Positions 36,424-44,486 of a DNA stretch of 64,000 nt are shown here, one piece after another. Location of the stretch: positions 1 to 64,000 of the forward strand of contig JAFUPN010000002.1 of NCBI GenBank assembly GCA_017481205.1, in the 5' to 3' direction. Made by a program: the position numbers and the translations under genes. Within the stretch, counting starts at the first letter, position 1. The number at the start of each line of letters is the position of its first letter. Below the pieces are notes generated by a model. That model was not told where the DNA came from. It saw only the letters and a list, made by a program, of their open reading frames with translations, and made no database searches. The DNA is from Clostridia bacterium. GTDB taxonomy: Bacteria; Bacillota; Clostridia; UMGS1810.

Positions 36424-38070
36424 CTAAGCAATGTTCTCTTTTTTTGCGTCTGTTTCTTCGTCTTGCAACAGATTACCTATAAATCTGTATCTTATGTCTA
36501 TCGACTGCTCCCACTTGCCATTGACCTTTTGACGGTCTGAAACAGTGATGCTTTCTATAAGCTCGCAGACAATAGCCCTTGTCAGTGTTTCAATGTTTGT
36601 GAAATCGCTGATAAGATTAAGCCATTCATTAACCTCGTCTGTCGCTGTGCTTATCTGTTCAAGTTCATCATGCAGTCTTGGGATTTGATTTTCAAGGTCG
36701 CTTTGTTCCTTTAAGAAATCTTCCATCATTGACTTAAACACTTCTTCGGGTAAATTTCCGCTACATTTATCAATATAAAGGTTTTTGATAGTAGTTTTGA
36801 TTACCGCAAGTCTGTTTTCTGCATTGGAAATTTGACCTCTTATAACCTTTGTTTCAGCCATTGCGTGCTTACTTTTCAATGTCAAAAGTTTGTTTGCAAT
36901 GGTTTCTTTTTCATTCTCCGCAATTATAGCATAGCGTCTAATATCGCTTAAAACAATTTCACAAAGATCATTTTCCTCAATATAATGAGTGCCGCAAGCA
37001 TTTGAACCATTATTGTTATAGCGACTGCAACGATAAAGACCTTTTTCTCCATTTGCAAGTTTCTTACGCATATATGCAAGAGGGGAATCGCAATCAGCAC
37101 ATCTTAAAATTCCGGCGAACATTCCTACAGTCTTTTCTTTGGTCTTTGCTACTCTGGAATTTGTTCTCATCCGACTATGTACCTTGTCCCAAAGTTCACG
37201 CTCTACGATAGGTTCGTGAGTGTTTTCGACCACAATCCAATTATCAGGACTTACCTGACGCATCTTCTTTGTTTTAAAAGATACTGTTTTTCGTTTTCCC
37301 TGAACCATATTGCCTATATAGACTTGATTGCGTAACAACTGCAACACCGTGGCACTGCCCCAGACATTCTTTTCCTCTGTAAGCGGATTAACTCTGCCCA
37401 TTTTTGCATAATGATAAAATCTTGGACTGTCAATATGCTCTTCGTTAAGTCTGTCAGCAATCTGTCTTGCAGTATCACCTGATGCAAATTCACTGAATAA
37501 TCTTTTGATTATCAATGCCGGTTCATCGTCTATAATAAGAATATGCTTATCCTCTGGCGATTTCTTGTAACCATAAGGTGCTTGACTTCCCATAAACATT
37601 CCTTGTTCAGCACTCTTACGCTTAACCTGACGCACCTTTTTTGATACCTGCTTTGGGTAAATTTCATTCAGCACGTGATGAAATGCAGTCATATCGTTAT
37701 CGTCATTGATGGTGTCTATACTGTCATTTATGGCGATATAACGGATGTCATTTTCAGGGAAGAACTCGTCGGTGTAGTAGCCTGCCTGAACATAGTTTCT
37801 GCCAAGTCTTGATAAGTCTTTTGTAATGATACAGTTGATTTTGCCGTTTAAGGCATCATCAATCATCCTTTTAAAACTCGGTCTTTCAAAATTTGTACCT
37901 GTCCAGCCGTCGTCAACATATTCTTCAACCAATTTCCAGCCCTTTTCAAGAACATAATCTTTAAGTAACTGCCTTTGATTGCTTATGCTCATGCTCTCCA
38001 AATGCCCGTTGTTATCGTCTTTTGATAGTCTTAAATAAATTCCTACATCGTATGTGTTATCTATATTCAT
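36424..38070 (-). CDS. Large serine recombinase
   Basis: Catalyses integration and excision of the island or part of it. The 548-residue protein has an N-terminal resolvase domain (GIYLRLSKDD with the catalytic serine near residue 15, KDLSRLGRNY near 100), a recombinase DNA-binding domain (about 165-280, PYGYKK ... GSATVLQLLRNQVYIGNMVQ), a zinc-ribbon (CADCDSPLAYM ... YRCSRYNNNGSNACGTHYI), and a coiled-coil C-terminal part (about 390-480). It points toward the tRNA and is the last gene of a minus-strand operon. Large serine recombinases usually prefer protein-coding or other targets, so its use of a tRNA end is not proven. Confidence 0.92.
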   Translation of the reverse strand: MNIDNTYDVGIYLRLSKDDNNGHLESMSISNQRQLLKDYVLEKGWKLVEEYVDDGWTGTNFERPSFKRMIDDALNGKINCIITKDLSRLGRNYVQAGYYTDEFFPENDIRYIAINDSIDTINDDNDMTAFHHVLNEIYPKQVSKKVRQVKRKSAEQGMFMGSQAPYGYKKSPEDKHILIIDDEPALIIKRLFSEFASGDTARQIADRLNEEHIDSPRFYHYAKMGRVNPLTEEKNVWGSATVLQLLRNQVYIGNMVQGKRKTVSFKTKKMRQVSPDNWIVVENTHEPIVERELWDKVHSRMRTNSRVAKTKEKTVGMFAGILRCADCDSPLAYMRKKLANGEKGLYRCSRYNNNGSNACGTHYIEENDLCEIVLSDIRRYAIIAENEKETIANKLLTLKSKHAMAETKVIRGQISNAENRLAVIKTTIKNLYIDKCSGNLPEEVFKSMMEDFLKEQSDLENQIPRLHDELEQISTATDEVNEWLNLISDFTNIETLTRAIVCELIESITVSDRQKVNGKWEQSIDIRYRFIGNLLQDEETDAKKENIA

Positions 38071-38172
38071 TATATTTTACCTCCTATGATTATAGCAAAA
38101 TAACACGATATAGTTGATTGCCCCTCTATTATATCGTAACAGAGGGGCAATGTCTATATTCAGAATGTTATT

Positions 38173-38322
38173 TTATGCAGCATTACTTTCTATATTTTTA
38201 CTGATGATTTGATATATAAGTTCAGAAATCGGTGCGTCATTTGAAAAATGGCTGTTTACAACAATCTTGCCTTTGGGCTTTTCATATGTCCGCTGTTTTG
38301 TGAATACTATCTTTTTTTCCAT
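38173..38322 (-). CDS. Small conserved-looking protein upstream of the recombinase
   Basis: A 49-residue reading frame begins MEKKIVFTKQRTYEKPKGK and ends KNIESNAA. Its ATG (38322) has GAGGGGG 7 nt upstream and overlaps the end of the preceding gene by 16 nt, which argues for real, coupled translation. It lies 102 nt before the recombinase start. Clostridial mobile elements often carry a small basic protein here; a recombination accessory role is a guess. No family recognised. Confidence 0.6.
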   Translation of the reverse strand: MEKKIVFTKQRTYEKPKGKIVVNSHFSNDAPISELIYQIISKNIESNAA

Positions 38323-38912
38323 ATGTGATGCCCCCTCTTTCCAAAGTCGTTAATAATGGTTTTGGGTTCAAGTTTACCGATGTACTCTGCCATATTCCAC
38401 AACTGTTCAGTAGAATACTTACACACACCTTGATACCAATTCATATAATCGTCATGCTTAATATCAGCATCAATCATAGCATTCCACTTTTTGAACAAAA
38501 AGGTTCGTGTTTCTTTTGTAAATCCACGCAAATTCATCGCTTTAATTTCTCTTGTTGTTCCTTCTAATACAAAAGTAAAAAAGGCGTTATTATCATTATT
38601 CATATATTCAAGAAGTTCTTTCTTGCAAGGAACCGGGTTGAAGACAAATTCCTGAACCAAGTTGCCGAATTTACATAAAATAATGCCATAAATTTTGTTT
38701 TCTCCTGTACCAGCAAGATATCTGAACTCCATTGGCTGATGTGCTTCAAAATTAGCAAGTTCATCAGGTGTAATATCTCCCATGCTTATTATAAAGCTGG
38801 GGTTTCCGAGTAATTCCATTCTGCAAATATCAGTAGGAAGAAAACTCATATCAAGGGGAAATCTCTTTCCTACCATAACTTCCATGCTATTTTTATTTCT
38901 ATCTTTCATCAT
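38307..38912 (-). CDS. Hypothetical protein of the mobile element
   Basis: A 201-residue soluble protein with no recognised domain. Visible features are an aromatic, acidic C-terminal half (DYMNWYQGVCKYSTEQLWNMAEYIG) and no signal or membrane helix. I use ATG 38912 (the second of two adjacent ATGs is equally possible), with AAGGAG 9 nt upstream. The gene overlaps the zinc-finger gene by 14 nt and the 49-residue gene by 16 nt, so it is part of the element's recombination operon. Confidence 0.7.
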   Translation of the reverse strand: MMKDRNKNSMEVMVGKRFPLDMSFLPTDICRMELLGNPSFIISMGDITPDELANFEAHQPMEFRYLAGTGENKIYGIILCKFGNLVQEFVFNPVPCKKELLEYMNNDNNAFFTFVLEGTTREIKAMNLRGFTKETRTFLFKKWNAMIDADIKHDDYMNWYQGVCKYSTEQLWNMAEYIGKLEPKTIINDFGKRGHHIWKKR

Positions 38913-39390
38913 TGTCAAAATCTCCTTTTCTACTTCTTATTTGTGCATTTTGGCGAGACATTCTCGCCAGTCTCATTTTTTCTTGCAGTCTTAAAGTCTT
39001 ACCCAATCGCAAATGAGTATCACCGGGTTTTAATCGTGTGTTTGCGCCTGTTATCCTTAACTGTTCGGGCATATTGTACTGATAAGCATAATTACGCATC
39101 GTTTGTGAGTATGTACGCTCTGTGGTTTTGGTATTATTGCAAAGACCAAAGAGCTCTTTATATTCCTTTATGAGTAAATCATGCATTTGATATGTGTGTG
39201 CTCCGAGTTTCTTATATGCCTTACCGCAAATATGACACACAACATAGCCTCTGTTGTCATATCCGATTGTTCCGGGTTCGGGCAGAGGATTTATCTCTCC
39301 GCCCTCATTAAAATATTTTAAGCATGTTTGACACAAGCCATCTACAAGCTGTTTCCTATCAAAGTCTCTATTACAAGAAGTGCAAATCAT
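38899..39390 (-). CDS. Zinc-finger protein with MucR/Ros-like domain
   Basis: A 163-residue protein with two zinc-binding patterns: an N-terminal CTSCNRDF ... CQTC pair (Cys3, Cys6, then near 19-22) and a MucR-type finger VCHICGKAYKKLGAHTYQMHDL followed by the EYKELFGL helix. The C-terminal 60 residues are Arg/Lys-rich. Such proteins occur as DNA-binding regulators on clostridial elements. AAAGGAAC lies upstream of ATG 39390. It is co-oriented and overlaps the next gene. Confidence 0.75.
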   Translation of the reverse strand: MICTSCNRDFDRKQLVDGLCQTCLKYFNEGGEINPLPEPGTIGYDNRGYVVCHICGKAYKKLGAHTYQMHDLLIKEYKELFGLCNNTKTTERTYSQTMRNYAYQYNMPEQLRITGANTRLKPGDTHLRLGKTLRLQEKMRLARMSRQNAQIRSRKGDFDNDER

Positions 39391-39394
39391 AATA

Positions 39395-39670
39395 TCAGTT
39401 CCTTTCTATGTTTAATATGTAATCTACCGCTTTTTCAGCCTTACTGCTCGCCTTAAATACCAAGCGTTCATCATTCTCCAATGCTTCAAGCCAGCTTTTG
39501 ATATATGCTGCTGAATTTTCAAATGCATCGGGGGTTTCTACATTGCAGTTGTGACAGAGTGCCGCAGCACCTATTTCTGCAACGAGCTCCTCTTTTGCAT
39601 ATTTGTCCCTGTCATTTAATAAAGCACCATTAACGAGCCTGTTCAATCTGTCCTTATGTCCGGTATTCGT
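39395..39670 (-). pseudogene. ArdC-like antirestriction protein, C-terminal remnant
   Basis: The frame reads NTGHKDRLNR, then YAKEELVAEIGAAALC and NSAAYIKSWLEALENDERLV. This matches the C-terminal part of the zincin-like metallopeptidase of ArdC-type polyvalent proteins, including the end of the HxTGH-type metal motif and the downstream catalytic-helix glutamate. The N-terminal DNA-binding part and the HELxH half are missing. The frame is open back to a stop at 39671-39673, where it runs into the neighbouring SLOG gene, so a deletion joined two genes out of frame. A TTG at 39646 could give 83 residues, but a functional protein is unlikely. Confidence 0.75.
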
Positions 39671-39905
39671 TTATATCAGATGTTAAATATGGAATAACAA
39701 GATTTATTTGAATATCAGGATGTTTTTCTTTTAAGCATCTAACAGCTTTTGCAGAAAGTCCATCAAAATTCCCGTAGTTGCCAACCCAGAACTCCGACAC
39801 ATTTTCTTCAATGATTAACCTTTCAATAAGATTAACCAAATTATCGTATATTTCATCAATATGATAGATTTTACTATGCCCGGCAAAACAGCAGCGCCTA
39901 CTCAT
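39654..39905 (-). pseudogene. SLOG/DUF1273-like protein, truncated
   Basis: An 83-residue frame: RRCCFAGHSKIY, the opening motif of small nucleotide-binding SLOG (DUF1273-like) proteins, then FWVGNYGNFDGLSAKAVRCL and INLVIPYLTSDINEYR. Relatives continue for roughly 70 more residues, but here the frame ends at 39654 within the ArdC remnant. GAGGTG precedes ATG 39905. It is first in the minus-strand operon, so the promoter and 5' end survive although the product is shortened. Confidence 0.65.
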
Positions 39906-39975
39906 TACACTTTACACCTCTTGAATTGCCTTTGCAATGAAAAGTGTGATTATACAGCCTATTAAGTTGCAAAAG

Positions 39976-40020
39976 CAATCAATTTGATTGTATTATACCA
40001 TATTTTGAATAAAATTGCAA
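39976..40020 (-). promoter_or_regulatory. Promoter and palindromic operator of the recombinase operon
   Basis: Minus strand: TTGCAA (40020-40015), 17-bp spacer, TATAAT (39997-39992). Immediately downstream is a perfect palindrome CAATCAATTTGATTG (39976-39990) that would cover the transcription start. The divergent XRE gene at 40106 is the obvious candidate repressor. Confidence 0.7.
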
Positions 40021-40105
40021 TCATATTGTTCGCATTTGAGAAAATTCTGATTGTCGATAATGACAGAAATTCCGAATATAATATATATTATAGAGGTGAG
40101 TGCGA

Positions 40106-40333
40106 ATGAAAAATAAAAATTTTGATGTCTGGTTAGCAATCGGACTTAATATTTTACATTATAGAAAAGAGCAGGGTTTAACACAGATAGAACTGGCAGA
40201 AAAATGTGATATAAGCAGAACGTATATGCAGAAAATTGAAACTGCCGCTTGTTCCTGTACCTTAGATACCTTAATAGATATTGCAGATGCACTTAACATT
40301 CCGCTTAAAAAATTATTTGAATTCAAAGATTAA
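40106..40333 (+). CDS. XRE family transcriptional regulator
   Basis: A 75-residue protein that is essentially one HTH_3 domain: IGLNILHYRKEQGLTQIELAEKCDISRTYMQKIETAACSCTLDTL, split here as helix 2 LTQIELAEKC and recognition helix ISRTYMQKIE. ATG 40106 is preceded by GAGGTGAG. It is divergent from the recombinase operon and probably represses it through the palindrome at 39976-39990. A hairpin (CAGAGACCT 40341 / AGGTCTCTG 40364) follows the stop. Confidence 0.85.
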   Translation: MKNKNFDVWLAIGLNILHYRKEQGLTQIELAEKCDISRTYMQKIETAACSCTLDTLIDIADALNIPLKKLFEFKD

Positions 40334-41054
40334 AATGAAACAGAGACCTTTCCAATAACGGAGAGGTCTCTGCTGTTCTATAAGCGGGTAATGTTGTCAA
40401 ACAGACACCCCTTACAGCAACCGTATTCAATACACAAATGAAAGGATGATTCCACATGTCATTTTTATTATACCGCATATTTTGATGCTTGTCAGCTATT
40501 TTTTATTAGTTTTCAGAAAGAAAAAAGCAACCTAACCTTAATTAGATTGCCATTTTCCGTTTTTAATACATTTCAATACACTCCCATTTATAAAACGGGA
40601 GACAGACGGCAATAAGCTCTATTGCCCATACATATAAATTACATAATTCTTAAATTAAAAATTCTCGAACATGTATATAGTACCGCAAGATGTTTTTTGT
40701 GTCAATATATAAAAAGACAACCTGAAATTTGAAATCAGATTGTCTTTATGAGGTGATTTTGGAAATTTGGAGCACTCTTTTGTAGTATGCTCCAAATTTT
40801 CTGTTGAAAGTTGATCCTAATGAAAGGTGATAATTTATATTTATGTACAGTTCGGTATAATCCTTTTTTATTTCTATCAAAAATTCCTTTTTATAACATT
40901 ATTAAAGTTCGGAAGGTAATTTGACCTTGAATAGAATAAAATGCGATACAAGTCGTTTTAGGTGCGTTTGTGACCGTTGTAAACAACAGAATTATAATTT
41001 TATATATTTTATTCCGTTATCGGCATAAAAATATAATAAATTATTCTAATTCTA
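40334..41054. other. Non-coding stretch with hairpins
   Basis: No gene is supported in about 720 bp. Three hairpins are visible: 40341-40372 (9-bp stem after the XRE gene), about 40525-40552 (GCAA/TTGC type), and 40713-40747, where AAAGACAA/TTGTCTTT is extended by CTGA/TCAG. The last two share a sequence pattern. The base composition is very AT-rich. Some of this may be debris of a lost gene. Confidence 0.5.
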
Positions 41055-41083
41055 TTGATTTTGTTCCTATAATGTGGTATAAT
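41055..41083 (+). promoter_or_regulatory. Promoter for Fic gene 1
   Basis: TTGATT (41055-41060), 17-bp spacer, TATAAT (41078-41083), 25 nt before the start; AGGAG at 41097. Confidence 0.85.
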
Positions 41084-41108
41084 ATAAACAGATGTTAGGA
41101 GTGAGTTC

Positions 41109-42005
41109 ATGAACTATTTATCTGTATCTCAAATGGCGAAAAAATGGAATATGTCCGAGCGTGGGGTTAGAAAATACTGTGCTGAGAATAAAATACCCGG
41201 AGCATTCTTGACGGGTAAAACTTGGAACATACCCGAAAATGCCGAAAAACCTGAAAGAATAAATAAAAAAAGCGATGAGCCGCAAAATCTTCTTGAAAGA
41301 TTAAGAACAGAGAAAAAATCTTCTCTCAAAGGCGGAATTTATCACAAAATACAGATTGAACTTACCTATAATTCAAATCATATTGAGGGTAGCAAATTAA
41401 CCCATGACCAGACAAGATATATTTTTGAAACTAATACTATTGGTGTGGAAAATGATGCTTTGAATGTTGATGATATTATAGAAACTGCAAATCATTTCAA
41501 GTGTATTGATATGATAATTGATAACGCAACATATAAGCTCACAGAAAAATTTATAAAAGAACTGCACTTTACTTTAAAGTCCGGCACTTCCGATTCAAGA
41601 AAAGATTGGTTTAATGTTGGGGAGTATAAAAAACTTCCGAATGAAGTTGGAGGAAAAGAAACTGCAAGTCCTGAAACTGTGGCACAAAAAATTAAAGAAC
41701 TTTTAAAATCGTATAATCAAAAGAATGAGCATACTTTGGAAGAAATAATAGATTTCCATTATCAGTTTGAAACTATACACGCATTTCAGGATGGCAATGG
41801 TCGTGTTGGCAGACTTATTATGTTTAAGGAATGTCTCAAAAATAACATTGTTCCATTTATAATTGATGATAGTCTGAAAATGTTCTATTACAGAGGTTTG
41901 TCTGAGTGGAACAACGAAAAAGGCTATTTATTTGATACCTGCCTATCGGCACAGGATAAGTTTAAAAAATATTTGGAGTATTTTAAAGTGCCGTATAATG
42001 ATTAG
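41109..42005 (+). CDS. Fic family protein with N-terminal HTH, copy 1
   Basis: Likely transfers AMP or another nucleotide moiety to a target protein. The 298-residue protein has an N-terminal excisionase/MerR-like HTH (YLSVSQMAKKWNMSERGVRKYC, then IPGAFLTGKTWNIPE, residues 1-45). The sequence NSNHIEG near 89-95 fits the (S/T)xxxE(G/N) inhibitory helix of class II Fic proteins. The catalytic motif is HAFQDGNGRVGR near 235, with all key residues. The canonical Pro of HPFxxGNGR is replaced by Ala. Downstream lies an AbiH-like fragment, which suggests a defence or toxin role. Nearly the same protein is encoded at 42608. Confidence 0.9.
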   Translation: MNYLSVSQMAKKWNMSERGVRKYCAENKIPGAFLTGKTWNIPENAEKPERINKKSDEPQNLLERLRTEKKSSLKGGIYHKIQIELTYNSNHIEGSKLTHDQTRYIFETNTIGVENDALNVDDIIETANHFKCIDMIIDNATYKLTEKFIKELHFTLKSGTSDSRKDWFNVGEYKKLPNEVGGKETASPETVAQKIKELLKSYNQKNEHTLEEIIDFHYQFETIHAFQDGNGRVGRLIMFKECLKNNIVPFIIDDSLKMFYYRGLSEWNNEKGYLFDTCLSAQDKFKKYLEYFKVPYND

Positions 42006-42030
42006 AATAGCAATGAAGGAGAAAAATAAT

Positions 42031-42426
42031 ATGTCATATAACTCAATTTTAATAGGAAACGGGTTCGATATTCAAGTTGGTGGAGATGATTATTTAAATA
42101 AATGGATATTGGTACGGTTACTGATAAAAGCGAAAATGGGGAAATACAATCAATTATTTATGGACGAAGAAGGTGATCCCATTATAACAGGCGATGAAAT
42201 TGTCGCATTATTTACTAATATTATTCCTATTGCGAACAGAGCAATAAATAAAGAATTTGATGATTTGGCTGCTAAACACGACGATGCCGATTTAGTATCA
42301 GCATTAAATGATTTTAAAAAGAATCATTCTAATAAAATATATAGTTTTGAACAAGTTGGTATGGAAGATTGGTTATTAGTATTTATGTTGTATTTAATCG
42401 AACAACAAGATATACTATCTCTTTAG
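42031..42426 (+). pseudogene. AbiH-like protein, N-terminal fragment
   Basis: From ATG 42031 (AAGGAG upstream) a 131-residue frame opens MSYNSILIGNGFDIQVGG, the characteristic start of the AbiH abortive-infection family (LIIGNGFD). Family members are about 300-400 residues; here the frame stops at a TAG that lies inside the repeated right-end sequence of the element (42423-42457). The gene therefore appears cut by the element boundary. It follows Fic copy 1 by 25 nt and was probably co-transcribed. A small intact protein cannot be excluded. Confidence 0.6.
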
Positions 42427-42457
42427 GATATTAAAAGAAGTCTTAACTTCTCCGCCA
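42423..42457 (+). other. Right-end repeat R1 with tRNA-derived att core
   Basis: These 35 nt recur at 43646-43681 with one extra A. They begin TTAGGATATTAAAAGAAGTC and end in CTTCTCCGCCA (42447-42457), which is the last 11 nt of tRNA-Ser(GCU). Confidence 0.85.
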
Positions 42458-42481
42458 CCCGTATGCACAATCATACGGAAC

Positions 42482-42513
42482 AAAAAACGTAGTGAAATCC
42501 ACTACGTTTTTTT
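42482..42513 (+). terminator. Intrinsic terminator between the two Fic genes
   Basis: AAAACGTAGTG (42484-42494) and CACTACGTTTT (42500-42510), 5-nt loop, flanked by A and T runs. It follows the att core by 24 nt, as a tRNA terminator would, so this may be carried-over flank of a former integration site. Confidence 0.85.
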
Positions 42514-42607
42514 AAACTATTTATCGGCAAGTTATAGAGGAAATTGTTGTATTTTGTGCACTGTTCTTGCCGATGGCGGCGAAATATATTATTATGGAGG
42601 AGTGTTA

Positions 42608-43504
42608 ATGATGTATTTATCAGTTACCGATATAGCAAAAAAGTGGAATATGTCAGAACGCACTGTCAGAAATTATTGCGCTCAAAATAAAATACCAGGT
42701 GCCTTTTTGACTGGTAAGACCTGGAATATTCCTGAAAATGCAGAAAAACCTGAAAGAATAAATAAAAAAAGCGATGAACCGCAAAATCTTCTCGAAAGAC
42801 TTAGGATGGAGAAAAAGTCTTCCTTAAAAGGCGGAATTTATCACAAAATTCAAATAGAACTTACCTATAATTCAAATCATATTGAAGGTAGCACTCTAAC
42901 TCATGACCAGACAAAATATATTTTTGAAACCAATACTATCGGAGCGGAAAATGATGCCTTAAATGTTGACGATATTATAGAAACGGCAAATCATTTCAAA
43001 TGTATTGATATGATAATTGACAATGCAACATATAAGCTCACAGAAAAACTTATAAAAGAACTGCACTTTACTTTAAAGTCCGGCACATCAGATTCAAGGA
43101 AAGACTGGTTTAATGTAGGTGAATATAAAAAACTTCCTAATGAAGTTGGCGGAAAAGAAACTGCAAGTCCTGAAACTGTCGCACAAAAAATTAAGCACTT
43201 GTTAAAATCTTATAATCAAAAGAACGAGCATACTTTGGAAGAAATAATAGATTTCCATTATCAGTTTGAAACTATACACGCATTTCAAGACGGCAATGGT
43301 CGTGTAGGCAGACTGATAATGTTTAAGGAATGTCTGAAAAATAATATTGTTCCGTTTATTATTGATGACAGTCTTAAAATGTTCTATTACAGAGGATTAT
43401 CCGAATGGAACGACGAGAGAGGTTATTTACTTGACATCTGCCTGTCGGCACAGGATAAGTTTAAAAAGTATTTGGATTATTTTAAAGTGCCGTATATCGA
43501 ATAA
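42608..43504 (+). CDS. Fic family protein with N-terminal HTH, copy 2
   Basis: A 298-residue homologue of the Fic protein at 41109, with about 20 amino acid differences (about 93% identity by eye). Ten of these fall in the first 115 residues, eight of them in the HTH or the linker just after it. The inhibitory NSNHIEG and catalytic HAFQDGNGRVGR motifs are unchanged. Many synonymous differences show that this is not a very recent duplication. GGAGG lies 7 nt before ATG 42608. No AbiH-like gene follows; about 140 nt later comes the same right-end repeat as in segment 1. The changed HTH suggests a different DNA site or partner. Confidence 0.9.
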   Translation: MMYLSVTDIAKKWNMSERTVRNYCAQNKIPGAFLTGKTWNIPENAEKPERINKKSDEPQNLLERLRMEKKSSLKGGIYHKIQIELTYNSNHIEGSTLTHDQTKYIFETNTIGAENDALNVDDIIETANHFKCIDMIIDNATYKLTEKLIKELHFTLKSGTSDSRKDWFNVGEYKKLPNEVGGKETASPETVAQKIKHLLKSYNQKNEHTLEEIIDFHYQFETIHAFQDGNGRVGRLIMFKECLKNNIVPFIIDDSLKMFYYRGLSEWNDERGYLLDICLSAQDKFKKYLDYFKVPYIE

Positions 43505-43645
43505 TATAATTTATCGTTTACTTGCACTTTTGTTATAAATGTGATTATACTAATATCAATATATGGGTAAAGATATATCCTCATATTGCCGTATGAGGAG
43601 TTACAATCAAACTAAATCGTGTATTTTGCATGTTGTTTTGGATGA

Positions 43646-43681
43646 TTAGGATATTAAAAGAAGTCTTAAACTTCTCCGCCA
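43646..43681 (+). other. Right-end repeat R2 with tRNA-derived att core
   Basis: A 36-nt near-copy of R1 (one inserted A), ending in CTTCTCCGCCA at 43671-43681. It closes segment 2, which contains only the second Fic gene and no recombinase. Confidence 0.85.
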
Positions 43682-44385
43682 AAAATCGACAACTAATGAT
43701 TAATTGCATATAATAAAAGTATGAGTCAGGCTCGACACGCCTCTTAACAATGCGTACCAGGTCGGGCTGCTTTTTTTATACAGAGAAATAAAAATGAAAG
43801 AAACAAAAAACAGCTACCATTAGCGAACAAGTTGATAGATTGATTGCTGGTGGTCCGATAATCGAAAGCAGCGAATCTGTTATACATTACAGATACATCC
43901 TCGCTTCTTTCTTCGTGAATATCATCAACTAAATTTGGTGTTTTTCCTATTATCATTATATTAAATTTATCTAAAACCATTAGACTACCGATTTCACCAA
44001 TAATTGCACTAATTATTAATGTGTTCGTTCAAATATATGTAAAGGTCTTTCGCTTAATGACTGCTATTGGATTGCTGACACAAATTTTACAGAGAGCTTT
44101 GCAAAAATCAATCTTTATGACAATCATTTCAGTCGTACACTTTCATAGATAGCTTTTACCGGATACGGTAGCTCGGTCAAATCAACCTTCCGTTTATCAC
44201 CGGAATTCACAACCAATGGTATGCTTGCTTTTTTTGCATTTATATTCTTCAAATATTCTATGGGAAATTTGGGAGTATAACCATTGGGTTTAAGATGAAT
44301 TGTCATTATAAAATATGAAAGCAATTATGTAGATTTTGTATGTAAAAAAATCTTAGTACAAACTGACGAAAATATTCTCAAACTA
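43682..44385. other. Degraded stretch upstream of the TetR gene
   Basis: About 700 AT-rich bp with no confident gene. A terminator-like hairpin with a T7 tail lies near 43725-43778 (GCTCGAC / GTCGGGC arms). Minus-strand frames at 43744-43980 and 44124-44324 (66 codons, ending KAIYESVRLK) lack convincing ribosome sites and known motifs; the second has protein-like composition and could be the tail of a decayed gene. Confidence 0.4.
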
Positions 44386-44414
44386 TTGACATTGGAAAAA
44401 TTATCTGATATATT
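44386..44414 (+). promoter_or_regulatory. Promoter for tetR-amylase
   Basis: TTGACA (44386-44391), 17-bp spacer, TATATT (44409-44414) with an upstream TG at 44406. Confidence 0.8.
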
Positions 44415-44486
44415 TATTGTAATATGTATTGCGATACGCTTTTGAGGTTATGTCGAAAAACGTTAATAAAAGTGGAGGTGGATATA

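Noticed and set aside
43744-44324. Two short minus-strand frames in segment 3
   Set aside because: No convincing ribosome sites, no motifs and AT-rich decayed context; noted only as possible gene debris.
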